Shown one piece after another: positions 34,301 to 47,000 of a stretch of DNA of 64,000 bases. Each line of letters opens with the position of its first letter. The first letter of the stretch is position 1. The stretch covers positions 37,160,585 to 37,224,584 of the forward strand of contig NC_088101.1 in the NCBI RefSeq assembly GCF_036370855.1, given 5' to 3'. Under the pieces are notes generated by a model. That model made no database searches. It was not told where the DNA came from and saw nothing but the letters and a program-made list of their open reading frames with translations. The position numbers were made by a program, and so were the translations under genes. Origin of the DNA: Dromaius novaehollandiae. Lineage: Eukaryota > Chordata > Aves > Casuariiformes > Dromaiidae.

Positions 34301-35184
34301 AGCTTGTTTAAGCCTAACAGCCAGCATTTACTTTGTCTCTGACTCAGTTCAGTAACACTGTGTGCAAGAAACATACACTGAGAAGTACCCTTCCCAGGTC
34401 ACTTCAGAGATCCTCAGCAAAAGCTAGATGGTAAGTTAACAGCATCCTTGTACTCTGAGTTTGTGCAAACTTCTCTGTGACTGTGCCATTTTCTGCAGGA
34501 GGCCCTTGGAAAACAGGAAGAACCCTGACACATTCCAAATATGAAGAGGTGTAGAAGGCAACAGCAAAGGTTTATTTTACTGAAGCTTTGAATGAGCAAG
34601 AAATAGTGCTGATAATGATCCTCTTGAAACATCAATTTTAGAGCCTTTCAGAGAGCAGTAATCATCCCTTCTGGCATCCTGGTGGAGGGGCTCAGATGTT
34701 CCCCTGAGATGTGTAATGCAGAGCAGACTTACACCGCACTGCTGCAACTTTTGTCACAGCCTGCAATACCCTCCTCCCCCGAGCTACACAGATACTGACA
34801 GGATCCTGATGGCTCACACTTTCTTCCCGATGAGGGGAACACTGGATAACTGACACCCTGCTCAGCAGGGCAGTGTGGCCATCTCCAGCTTGTGGCCATC
34901 AAGGGGCCATCTTCACGTCTGATAATCAGTCAGTGCTCTGCTCTCACTTCCTCCCCTATGTGTCCACTGACGTCAGTGGAGACGCCTGAGACATAAACAA
35001 GATCTATTCAAACCCTGCAGTTTGATTAACATAGTGCATCTTTTGCAAATAGAGATTTCCATGTTCAGAAAGAGCTCAGTTCTGACTATATTATTGTACT
35101 GTAATCAGTGACGTGATGCTTTACAGTCCACACATGGCCCAATTTCTATCAAGTCAACTTTTAAGCCTAGCAAGCTTTGGACAA

Positions 35185-35190
35185 AATAAA
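35185..35190 (+). terminator. REELD1: candidate REELD1 polyadenylation signal
   Basis: First canonical AATAAA downstream of the REELD1 stop codon (about 1.65 kb). Another occurs at 35676-35681. Which is used, if either, cannot be decided from sequence alone. Confidence 0.4.
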
Positions 35191-35215
35191 TGAGAAAGAA
35201 AATAAGTGTACTCAC

Positions 35216-35325
35216 AAACCCAGCTTGCAGAGATGAGCTTGGTGGTCTTAATTATTGCTTTTTCAGAAGAAGGGTGGCCACGTCGGGGTCCATCCGTTGC
35301 AAAATAACCAAGGTTAGAGGCAATG
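35216..35325 (-). other. candidate minus-strand exon, unassigned
   Basis: On the minus strand an acceptor (TATTTCCAATTGCAG) and a good donor (GGTTT|GTGAGTAC) bound 110 nt that are open in one frame (reading IASNLGYFATDGPRRGHPSS and on). The segment has more CpGs than its flanks. I do not recognise the peptide. It lies downstream of SLC10A7 and of the CpG island in the same direction, so it could belong to a noncoding or alternative transcript. Confidence 0.25.
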
Positions 35326-37379
35326 CTGCAATTGGAAATACATGTTTCAGGACTCAAAAGGATTTTAAGTGAATGTTTTTAATGTTCAGTAAGTCAAACT
35401 GGAGTACTACCTACTAGGAAGCCTGTAAGTTTTCAAGTACAAGTCCAGACACTTACAGTAAAGTTTCCCTCCTATGTCATTGTGCTTTAGAAAGAAATCG
35501 TATTTCTGTAACCCCATGTAGCATCCAGCATCTAAAGCAAACTGCATTCAAGTCACTGTTAATGCAGCCAAAAATTCCTAATTAACTGAGAAAATAGGTC
35601 AACAAACTCTTAAATATTTAAAGAACTATCACATATTATTTGAAAAAGTTTCTTATGATGCCATAGTTGCTTATAAATAAATTACAAACACCTATGTCCT
35701 CTCTCACTCTCTCTCTAGGTTTAATGTTATTATCAGATTGGTATAGCTTTAAAAGCATAACCTTCTTTTCCCCAGTGCTTTCCCTATAACCCAGCACTGC
35801 TTCTTACTAAGTTGACTAGAGAAAGCGACAGCCTCAGTCTGGAATGTGGAGATATTTGATTAGGATAGTGGCACTTCAACACTACGCTGGGCCAAACTCT
35901 GCCTTCTGTTAAATTTATGCAGCTCCAGTATTGTTATTAGTACAAACAGTAACAGTGAGCTCTAAGGGACCCGTCTCCTTTATATTGGTAACGAGTTACA
36001 TTACTTTGTGGAATTGGCTAAGACCTTAAGTGCCTGTACTTTTTTCTTGACTTCTGAATGATGTTTCATTTATTGTAGTTGCCATGACAAGAGGGCTAGA
36101 GATTTTATCTCTTCCTAATGCTGTTAAAAACATGAGCACTGATTTATTAAAAGGCAAGTCACTCAAACACCCCACATTTTTAAGTGTCTTGCCTTTAAAC
36201 AAATTAATCTCTGCTCATGTTTGTAACAGATTTAGGAGGAAAAAAAAACAAGAAAAAAACCACAAACCATTATAATACTTATTAGAATGACACGTAAAAG
36301 ATTTATCTTTTTTTCTGCTCTGGATGCACAACTGTGTTGGTTAAAAACACAGATGGTCGATTGGCTTTATTTCAGCAGTGGAAGATAGCAGTTCCTCCAG
36401 TGCAGGTTAGCCTGAAGTAGTCTGCAGCTCACGTTAGGCTGCTGTCCTGTGGCAAAGCAACAGTGCTTTGTGTCAGAATTACTGACAAAAGGTGTCAAAA
36501 GGAGCTCACATTCAGGTCTAATGCACATCTGTCATAAGTCTGTCTGCCCATCAACCAAACAGACATCAAACACAGTTTGGGCAATGCACTCCTATGGCTT
36601 AAAGCTTTTGATGCAGTTATGATGCTTCACCAGTTCTTAAAAAAAAAAAAAAAAAGAGGTTTAGAGATAAGCACTGCTTTCAAACTAACTTCTGTACAGA
36701 TATGCCCATCCATCACTCCCTTACTTTCTTATTCTCAGTTTCCCCTTCTGGGTCATTGCTCTTCTTTTGCTCCATATTCACTGGTCACAAATCACTGCTC
36801 CTAAATTCCTCAGTCTTGCATGTTGAACATATAACACCATCCCTGTTTCTTACTGCTTTTTCATGGTATCAAAATCAGTTTGGTCAAGCCCTTGCATAAT
36901 TGTGTTCCTCTCTGCTTAGGAGATGATGTTGTCTCATGCTATGCTGCATCTACTCTATTAAAGATTCCCCACCCAACTTCAATTGTCAGAGGCTGGCAGC
37001 CTTGAGTACACGAGTGGCACTAAATATGGTGCAGAGAGGTTGCATTAAGCAAAGCACCTGGCCCGAAGCATAGTTAAGCCATCATAGGCGTTTCCTGAAC
37101 TGGTCACAGTTGTCACCAGTAAGCAAAAAGACAAGCACTGACTAATTTTGTCAGTTCTAAAATGGCTGACAAGACTCACAGGAAAAGAGCAGGGGTCGTA
37201 CCTTTCCTTTGTCGAAGTGAATGGGAGCTTTTCCATCAACAGGTTTTGAAGCCAGGCTTCATGTGCCTGCTCCAAGTTGAAAACCTATTGCCCACGCCAG
37301 CGGGCCTAGCTATAGTGGTCAGCGGGGATGTGCAAGCTCAGGCTAACCACTGCAAGCTCTGTTCTCAAAAAAGAAAGCA

Positions 37380-37427
37380 GTGCTCTCCACGGAGCAGTAC
37401 TGGGTGCTCTCCACGGAGCAGTACTGG
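37380..37427 (+). repeat. 24-bp perfect tandem duplication
   Basis: Two identical adjacent copies of a 24-bp unit beginning GTGCTCTCCACGG, at 37380-37403 and 37404-37427. The duplication appears recent because the copies do not differ. No gene is affected. Confidence 0.97.
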
Positions 37428-38019
37428 ATGAGGCCCCAGGTATTATGGACATCTGGCTGGCTGGCTGGCTTGGCCAGCCCTTTTGGCACAGTTTCTGCAA
37501 CTACTTAACACCACACAAACCAAGCGAGGCCAAAGGAGCCGAAGCAGTTAGGCCACTCTTCTCTGGCCAGAAACCCAGAGACTAAAACATTCTGCATATT
37601 CCTCCCGGCAAACCGAGCCCAGGGAAACGGCACACAGACTGCCTTGCTGAGGGATGAGGATTTGTCCTCCCCCTCACCCCTGCAGATTTGCCTGGTGCTT
37701 CAGCCAGCTCCTTGGTCTGCTGGCTGAGCTGCAGATGCACATGTTATTTATTCACTTAGATTTAAATAACAATGAGAAATGCCTGTAAAAGGATGAGGAG
37801 ATGCTCTAACGATTCCTGCAACATTCAGCTGCAAGAAGACAGCTACTTAACAGCAAAATGACAATGACAAAGAAGTGGCTGGCCAGGCCCAGCTGCTAAG
37901 CAGCAGAATAGCCCCTTCGTTCCTCCTGGTAACCCAGACCCTCTCCACTGCCTCTGCCAGGGTCTCAATGCTTATTCTAAAAGTCATCAGGTCTGGGCTC
38001 TTAAAAGGTTTGCAGCTCT

Positions 38020-38264
38020 GTAGTGCTTCCTTCCTTTCTTTTCCCTCCCCTCTCTCCTGTCGCCTCCTCCAAGGCACCACATCACGTACAAGAGTGGCAG
38101 AGAAGCACCTTCCCAGCTCTCTGGCTGGGACTGGGGAGTCGCAATTACCCCCGTGCCATGAGCTTGTCTGGAATCTCTCCCCAGCCTCCCTCCCAGCCAC
38201 TGAATCATTTCCCCTTTTCAAATCTCATCTCAAAAGCACTCTTTTCTCATTAGCTTATGTGTGA
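38020..38264 (+). repeat. relic of a non-LTR retrotransposon ORF2 C-terminus
   Basis: The plus-strand frame ends with WNLSPASLPATESFPLFKS followed by HLKSTLFSLAYV and a stop. This follows the conserved C-terminal pattern of L2/L3/CR1-type ORF2 proteins (W-N-x-L-P, then S-x-F-K-x-x-L-K-x-x-L-F-x-x-A). The preceding sequence is too eroded to recognise a reverse-transcriptase core, so the element is a dead fragment. The family is not assigned. Confidence 0.4.
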
Positions 38265-40189
38265 CTCTCTCGGTAAAGCATTTTGTTATATGATGTATGA
38301 AGGATCATGTCTCAAACCACATTTTACTGTATATTTAAGTGCATCTTTTGCTGATTTACTGCTGTTCTAGAGAACACCTCCCTTTCTTAGCCCGGCAGGT
38401 CCATAAAGGATATATCAGCTCTGACTAATGATTATTAGTACATCCCAAGGTTATATACTACAATCAAATAATGTGTAAAAGGGAAGAGAGACTCCAGCTT
38501 ATTGGGCTAAGGACAAAGATCACAGATAGTCTCTTTGAATCTTCAGATTGCAATATCCATTACAGATTGCCACCTTCTAATGTCAAAGCATAATTTGTTG
38601 TTCAGAAAATGTGTCGCTATTTCAAAGGCAAGTCAAAGATCAGACTTGCTGTATATCAGTGTATGTTGATGTACATTAGGAAGTGATGTCCAGGTACCAA
38701 GGACATTATGCTGTTGACACAGAGAGAAACATAGAAGATGTGACTTGCTGATCTTTATTATGCAAACACATGGCTCAAAGTGGAAAAATATTTAACCCAG
38801 TCAAGTAAAATGTCACCAGTAATTCCCAGTGCTTAATGTAGCACAAACTACTTGTCACACAAGTTAACTGTGATCTACTTCGGTAATAGACTCAGCAGGC
38901 AGATCAACTCCTTGTGCTGAAATTTGCTGAGAAGGGTTAAAGATACAACAATAAATATGAGAAACTCTGCTGTGGGGAAAGCACAGCACACTGTCCATAC
39001 CCTGGGCCAGTGAAGTGGGCAGCGCGGCTGGTACAAAACTCTTTATCTTGGCCAAAGAAGAATTAGTCATCTTCTTCACAGCCTTACCATGGATGTGACT
39101 GGCACTTGCATCTGCTGTAAGGCATTCGTGTCCACAGTACAGGAGAGAGCCAGATGCATGGTTCCTAGCCCTTTTAAAGGTGTTTTATGGAAGCCTTTTG
39201 CATGTATCTTTTCCAACTAGAAGGAAATGAAAATAAAACTGTGATTGTTATCCTGCATATATTTCATATTTAATTCTAACAAAGAGGTAAAAACGAACCT
39301 AGGCAAATGCTTTTACATGCGTTTGTGTTTGTTTTTGTGATAATCTAAATACACTGGTAACAAGAACATTTTCTGTCTCTAGCATCTAGTGCAGCAGGGC
39401 CCTGATTTTGACCGCAACTTCTAATGCTATTATAATAAAAATAATAGAGGTACCTGTCTGACTATTGCTTTGCTCGGACATTTGATCTACTCAGGGCCAA
39501 AAGGTGGGTTGTAACTCTTCTATGATTTGACACAAGCCTGGTGCACATATCAGAATTAACGATGAACCTCGCCGAATTGAAAAAACACGATCTCTAAAGA
39601 GTATCTTAACAGAGACATTCTGCCTTTCTACCAACACAATGAGAGGCACCTTTTACAAGACACTGAGTGAGAGAATTAATGAAGATTTGAACATGAGGAC
39701 AGGTCAAAGCACAGCCTCTTGTGAATCCATCCCTCACTGCTGATGAGGGGAGAGGTGCCCACGAAAACATGGTCACCGTGCTAAGAGAAGGGCTAACACC
39801 AGTGTTAAGTTTCTGTATGCTCTGTGGTACTGCGGTTTTTACCTGCACCACACCCACCGTGCGACCTGTTTTGACCCAAAGGATGTCACTTACGGACTGG
39901 CTTGTGGAGCAGAAAATACCTGTCACTGGGCAGAGGCGCAGGAAGGCCGGAAACGTTACTCGCACACACAGGGTGAAATTTGCTGTTACACACAGCGCGT
40001 CGCACAAGTGCTCAGCTACAGAAATCACAGCAGCGTATACTGCTTAAGAGAATATTTTGAGTCCCTCTAGGCTGTTTCAGTACCGTTTCTCAAAGCGAAC
40101 AAGCACAATCACAACTTCCAAGCGGGGGAAGCCGGCGATCGTGCCGCAGCAGGTAGGATTCTCTGTAGGAAAAAAAAATAAGTCCAAAG

Positions 40190-41000
40190 ACACGCTAGGA
40201 CGCGGCTCTGGCAGCTTCAGGATACTCTGGAGCACCTCTAACGCCCGGCTGCGAACGCCCAGCGGCAGAGAGACTCCCGCCGCCCCGAGCCGCCCACACC
40301 GTGCCCGGGGGGCGCCGGCCCGGCCCGGCCCCACGCAGCCCCGCCAGCGGCAGCCCGGGGCCGCGGCGCGGAGCCCCCCGCCGGCCGCGGGAGGAGAGGG
40401 AGGGGGCCGGCGGCGGCGGCGGGGGGCCGCGCGGCGCCGCCAGGGGGCAGCATTGCCCCGCGATGGCGGCGGCGGGCTGAGCGCCGGGGCGCGGGCGGGC
40501 TGCTGCCGCCTCACCTGGGGCGGCGCCCGTAACGGCGGGGAGCCGTTAAACCGTTAAAGCCGCAGGGGGCGGGGGAGGAGAGGGCAGGGGAAGGCCGCGG
40601 GCGGCCGTTAGCGGTCGGCAGCAGTTGGCGTCCACCGCCCCGCCATCTTCCCGGGGGGGTGGGGGGGCAGCCGCGGCGGGTCAGTACATAAAGGCGGAGA
40701 CGTAAAGCCCGAAGCCCGGTGGCAGGAGCCCGGCGGCTCGACTTACCGGGCCCCGACAGAGCCCAGGGCTCGCAGCCTGGCGGGGCAGCCAGGCCCGGGC
40801 GGCCGGAGGGAGGGCGGAGGGAGCCCGCGGGGCTCCCCGGCCACCGCTGGTGCCTGGCTGTAGTGGGCACAACGCACCCGCTGCTGAAATGGCTGAGTTT
40901 TGGCCGTCCCTTTCTTGCACGCTGCGGCCTGCCCGCGACGCTTAGCCTGCGGAGAGAGCTCGGGCAGGAGGCTGGTGAGAGGGAAGCCCCAGGCTGGTGA
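40190..41000. promoter_or_regulatory. orphan CpG island
   Basis: About 800 bp of very GC- and CpG-rich sequence, more extreme than the LSM6 island, lies 6.7 kb past the REELD1 stop and 9.5 kb beyond the SLC10A7 stop. It has YY1-type motifs on both strands (CGATGGCGGC at 40461-40470 plus; CGCCATCTT at 40641-40649, AAGATGGCG on minus), a minus-strand donor CCAG|GTGAGG (GT at 40514-40513), and a plus-strand donor ATCAG|GTACCT near 41065. It is read as a promoter, possibly bidirectional, of an unidentified transcript. The long frames here are GC-driven. Confidence 0.7.
40530..40627. promoter_or_regulatory. cluster of MYB-type sites in the orphan CpG island
   Basis: TAACGG at 40530-40535, CCGTTA at 40543-40548, 40551-40556 and 40605-40610, and CAGTTG near 40622-40627 are all YAACKG cores in one or other orientation. 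Two of them sit in a direct repeat of CCGTTAAA. MYB binding is inferred from the motif alone. Confidence 0.45.
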
Positions 41001-44000
41001 AGCTGGCTTCGCTGTCCCATGTTGGAAGGACTGGGCGCAATGCCCGGAGCATCCCTGCACCATCAGGTACCTGCAGGAAGCCACACGTACTACGAGCGAG
41101 TGGTAAAGCTGATCCGTGTGAGCTCACTCCTATGCCCTGGCTCCGTGAGCTGCTGGATCTGGAACTGCGCTTGGGCAAGGGAAAGACACAGACACATGCT
41201 GAGAAGGCTGAATGACAGAAGTTCAACTTTGCCGAGTTTTTTTTCTGGCTTCTTGGGAGACTTCCTTCAGTCCATAAAACTGCACAGAGACCTGCTTATT
41301 AATGTATTCTACTTACTTTCAGTCTACAGGTGTGGTTGAGTTGCAAGATCCCCGTTAAACCAAAGAATGCAGACTAACACAAAGAGCTGAAGAAACGAAT
41401 GAATAGGTTTCCTAGAGGCTAAGAATCGAAGCTGACCTGCCGCACTTAATTCTCTGACCTGCAAACATAAAAACAAAGCTCAAGACAAGCATAAGTCAAA
41501 ATTTCTCTTCAAGTTGAAGTACTGATTTGAGATTATTCCATCTTTTGATTATTTTAGGGTAACTATCGTGATTTTTAACCAGTAACATGCAGAAAGAGAT
41601 GCGTAGCTCACTTGATGATCTGCTTGATTTGGCAAAGGCCATTTGTTTGTCTGGAGCAAATAGTAATTTCCATCTGTTTATCAGTGTGAGTTTAATGTAG
41701 GCTAAAAAGTCATGGAAAGTTTTCTTCAGGTGGAAGTCCATTTCCCCATGCAGGACATAAGGAAAAACAGAGCAAAAAAAAAAATTGAGGAAAAAAGCCT
41801 AATAAAGTCATCTTAAAACAAACAAAACCACTCAAGGCTTGACTGTTAATCAAAAGAACGTAACTTACTCAGCATCATTGGAACCAGAATCTGGTTGTAA
41901 GTTTTAAAAAGGAACCCTTTTCTCTTTACAGTTGTAATTCATAAAAGATTTCAGCTGAATTATTGTCTGTAAATATTCCTCTCCCTCTGCTAATGTACTG
42001 TGCTTCTGGGATTTTGTTCAGAGCAAACATCTTGTTGCTAAGACAATAAACTCCTAACTCGGAGCTTCTGAAAAAAATTTAGCACATTCCAAGCAGCAGC
42101 TCTTGAAACAATACCACTGTACCATCTTAACAGTCTAAGTTCTGATTATTTTCTCTAATATTGAAAAAGGTATTGCAATCTCTCATGAAGAAATTTAATT
42201 TTTAAACATAGAAAGCTGTTGCATACAGTACAATTGAACATATTTATGCATGAACTGAAGCTAAAAATCCACTTCAAACGAGCTGAAGTAGCAGAGAGAC
42301 TTCGCTGTTGAAAATAAAGAGCTCAACCAGCAAAACAACTTCATAAATATATGTGAAATACTAAATTATAGAAGGTAAAAGATAATGGTGTAATATACGT
42401 ACTGTTCTATATGGAGAGTAGTTTTCCCCATTCAGTGTTCACCTTCCTTAAAGAATGCACCTAAAAACATTCAAAAACTGTTACTGGTAAGATTTTATTT
42501 TTTTTAAATAACAACATGATACTTTAGATACTTTAAATGAGATTATTTGGGGACTTCTGTATGTGATAGTGTTGCCCTGTACAGCTCTCTCTGCCCTTCG
42601 TAACTGAACAGGCTATGTATTAGTGTTATACATCACAAATACATGTTATCTGATCTGAAACATGCTTAAGTCAAAGGAGACTCCACAGACTACAGCACTT
42701 TTATTCCCTTCCTCTGACTCACAAAAATCTCATGTATCACAATTCAGCTATGTTTTTACATTTGGAGGGGCCAGAAAGAGGGGAGTTTGTACACAAAGGG
42801 TGGCAAAAATACAAGCACACTGGGGAAGTACTGATCCCATGTTGCTGTTAATGTGGCTGTGGGATTTGACTGCAGCTTAGAGAGAGATCTGTGTGCAATG
42901 CTCCTAGACAGCTGAGCTGAAAAGATACAGACTTCCCACATTAACACTCCGTGAACTGCATCAAAGAGAGTTATCATATTAGCTGGCTGAAATTGTGTCA
43001 TACTCTTATTTTTAGTGCACTATTGTGCTTCTGGGATATCTTCTATTTAGCAAGGAATTGGAGCTAAACAGATAGTTGTACAAGTTTTCTACAGGGGGTT
43101 TTAGGCAGCTCTCTGTGAGGTACTTGCAGGGCTGTGTGTGTGTTTTCAGTAAAGAGCACAGTGAATGCATAAGCCAAACATTTTACATGCATCTTTTTCA
43201 GTCCTGAGCCACTGTTCAGGAACTACAGTTAATTTTTCAGACAAACAGTGGTCTGAAAGATTTCACTGAAAAAAAGATTTTTAATTTTTAAAAAGAAAAA
43301 TATTGAGGTCCTCCTGAAGTTTCTCTAATTTAAAGCAAAACTGTGAAACAGAACAAGTCAGAATTTGCTGAAGACCTTTGCAAAGCATACTGTGTAGTAG
43401 TAATTCATATATACATTTTCCATGTTGCCATTATTACCAGCATCAGGTGGCGACTTTGGTCCAGGGGTATCAAACTAGATTTGAATTCTGCTCATTTTAC
43501 ATCAGCGCTATTTTGTATTACTCACATAAGAGTATGCCACCCAACAGTACAGCCTAAACTGCTCAGAATGCAGAAAAGGGGTGGAGTCAGCCCTTCAAAA
43601 GGTGTGATCCTGATAGCAAAATTATTTCCCAGAGAATCCTTAGATCCTCTACTGAGGTGCAATTTTCCCAGAATCCCTTGGTTTTAGTATTTACATACTA
43701 GCTATTTATGTATTGTTTATGTTCCCATCAAGGCTAAGGCGGAACAATCAGAAATCAAGGTAGATGGACAGATGCAACAAATACACAAAGTGGGATTGCA
43801 CAAAGGACCAACAGCGAATATAATGGATACAACACCGACCTACAGGCCAAGTGGGCATTTCAGTGCTGGGGAGCTGTAAGGCCTAACAAAAAAAATTAGA
43901 GTCAGAATTTGGATAGGTAAAGTTCTTCAGTATCAACATACCAAGCTGATGTCTGCTTCCCCAGGCAGCATCTCGGGAAGCTGTCCTGGTTTTTCAGTCA

Positions 44001-47000
44001 GAGCTAAGCTGTCATGCTGTTAGGGGATGGGATCTCAGCACTATGTCATGTAACGCCTCATGCCAGGATAGCAAGTATCACCTCTGCTTTTCAGACAGGT
44101 AACGAGTGAGCGATGAGTGGGTGTGAGAGGACTGGAAAAGGCAAGAGAGTTTTTATCTGTCCAAGGCACAATCCCTTCCCCAAACTGCCCCAGAAGTGCC
44201 ATTACATCAGGACTGCGGTCCAATGTCACAATCGAGCTCTAAGAAGAAAGCGTCTTTACTGATGACACCAAACGTTTTAATTATGAACAGCCAGGAAAAG
44301 TTAAAATGGGGAAATCTAAGTTGAAGATAGGGAAAAGATATTTTATTGCAGATACCATCAAACTCTCTTTGTAAGAAGTGGCAAAGTCACATGAGGAAAT
44401 CCGAAGCAATTTTGCAACATCTCTAGTATGGGCTGCATAGCAGACAAAGGGCACTGATTGGGAAGGACTGCCATCACAGTGCTAGGAAATGGATGGTGCA
44501 CACAATTTTAAAAGCTTTTGTCAATAGAATTTCATTCCCAATTATTGTCACAGGACTCTCAAATTTTATTTTCTGCAATTCTTCTGGCAAAAGGCCAGTT
44601 CTCACATGACCTCTATAATTTTTTAATCGTATCAATGAAATCATCTTTCTTTCAAGGCGGCCCATTTTTTTCTTTTTTAAGAGAGCTGATTTCCCTTAGA
44701 ATTTGGAACCGTTTCATAGCAAAACATAACCATAAATAGTATTTTTTTTCTTACTGAGATGAACTAACACCTGCATGCTAACATCTGCAAGTCTTTGATT
44801 TTGCTACAATTATACTAGATGGAGCCCACACACAGAGGATGCCATCCAAACAGTATCTTTTCTTATTATTAACTGGGTGAAAAATGATTGTGCCAGGTGG
44901 CAACTTTGAACACACGTAAAGAGTGGATAATACGCACCAGTACAGGATCCTTCGGAGATGTACTGCCTCTTCCATGTGCTGCAGCTGTTAAGTATCGGCT
45001 GTCTCTTTGAACAAAGATTACAATCAATTTTTAACCACATGCCTGCTTTCAGTCTGGGATAGCACGCAGAATCCGAGTTGATCTGGACCTACTAGATGTG
45101 TTTAAGAGTTAACAGGTTATTTTAGTAGCTATGCAGCTCTCCTTTATTACATTACTTTTCAGTAAGAGCTGGCACTGACTTTTCTGTTTTTTTTTCCCTT
45201 AGGTGAGCTGAGCCCCAACTTTCAGGGCTTCAGGAAGAGTACTGAAGTCTAAGAATATGTTTCATTTAGCAAAGGCAGGTGTTGGAATCAACTCAGTGGG
45301 GCTCTTTTCTCTATAAAGATGGCAAGGCCTTTGATCTACCTGCCCTCCCTGCCCAAAACTGCAGTCGGAGGTAGGTGGCAGACAGCAGAGTCTAATTCAA
45401 CAGCAGCTATTGCTCATTTCGTTGTCACTCTATAGGTCACTGGCTGGCAGAGATCTCTGCGGAAATGCATCTAAAAATATTATGAAAATTTGGCCTCCAC
45501 TGACGAGAAAATTAAGTGGTGACTCATGCTCTGATCAGCTCTAGACTCAATTACTGCAATCTGATGGACTGAGAAGCTGATATTCCATTGAGACGGCAAT
45601 TTGCTTAGGGGAGCAGCTGAGAGGCCCCATCGGCACCAATTGCTTCCAACACATCTCTCTTGTCCTTTTAATCACTAACAAATTTAATTTCACTTCTCAC
45701 TGAAGATCTCACTCTCCACCTTTCTGGCAAGAAAGCAATTTAGAGGCTGGTTTCATGACCTCTGCTAGAGCTGTAGATTCCAGCAGAAAGCAGTCATGGC
45801 TGTAGCAATGCCTTACACTTGTATTTCCTGGCATCACTTTTTCTAGTCCTGAAAATCTAAAGCCACTGGAGAGCACTTGTCTGTACTATTCAAGAAGCTT
45901 ACTTACCATCCTGCAGGGTGTTCTCTGTTGTATGAGAATTTTAGAGGAATTGTACACATAAACTTAAGAGAATTTAACTGAGGGCATCCTCAAAAGAACT
46001 TATGGTCTAATGACCACAAGGGATCTGCGGTTCGGGCAAGAAAACCACAAAGAGGAGACAATACCACCTCTTCTGACACTGTTCCCATCTGATACTGTAG
46101 TTTTGATCTGGGAGATTGGAGGCCACCCGTGGAAGCAGGGACAAGAGAGATTAGGTTTGTTACATGCTGGAAAGGGCAAGCTATCAAATATAAAGTAAAA
46201 TACTCATCATTTACTCTCTTCATACGCTACATTATCACAGCACATTTTTAGAACAGGACTTTTCAAACAGCTTCCCTAGGGAGACTATTCTACGGCTTAA
46301 CAGCCCTTTCATTGGAGATGTGCAAGTATAACTAAGGGCAGAATTTAGTCTTGTGTCTATTTAATGTGTTTGCAAGGTTCTGCATTCATTTCTGGCACTT
46401 TATAAAAATAGTAATATAAATGTAATTAGATTATAACAAAATGGAGAAACTATGATTTAGCCTCTTAACACACTGTATTTCCTGAGTGCATCAACATCTA
46501 GTTAAATGCAAAACAGTCTCCAGTTTAAAAATACAATATTGCGATTGTCTGCTGTAGAGCTTCTGTATGAGATTATGATTCAATACAAAACACAATTCAG
46601 TGCTTGAAATTTCATTTTTAATGTCAGAATAACATCAGAAAAGTATCTCCATATGCAGACTTGCAAAAAATGTATACCAGGGACTTGGTCCTTACTAGTG
46701 ATTTCTACATATACATCTGCTCGTATCTTATGCACGTATGCACTTACACATAAATATATGTGCTTGCAGACACACAATATTTCATCTTGCTTTCTAACCT
46801 CCTGCTGTCAAGATATTTCCATAGAAAACCACACACAAATAAAACCGAAGATGAAAATAACGACAAGGGAGCATGTTACAAAACAGGCTCCTCTTTCCCT
46901 GACTGCCGGAATAACATATGGGACTGTATTTTTGTAAAACCAAACTGCTGGATTACTCTCCTTTTGGTCTGTAAACAAGCCCAACTGTCCAGCTTCTGCT

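Larger units (their letters stand above)
33539..40189. other. REELD1 3' region and intergenic DNA to the 40-kb CpG island
   Basis: The sequence after the REELD1 stop contains no AATAAA until 35185, so the 3' UTR may be about 1.65 kb and include the inverted repeat at 34.2 kb. Beyond that are a minus-strand exon candidate, a short tandem duplication, A17 at 36639-36655 and a LINE-like relic. No other gene was recognised. Confidence 0.5.

Noticed and set aside
37847-38221. 124-codon minus-strand frame
   Set aside because: Shadow of the LINE-like plus-strand relic; no recognisable protein content.
40077-41226. Several overlapping long open frames on both strands (up to 169 codons)
   Set aside because: They follow the CpG island exactly, are Arg/Pro/Gly/Ala-rich, overlap in nearly all frames and show no domain; this is the expected effect of GC-rich DNA lacking stops.
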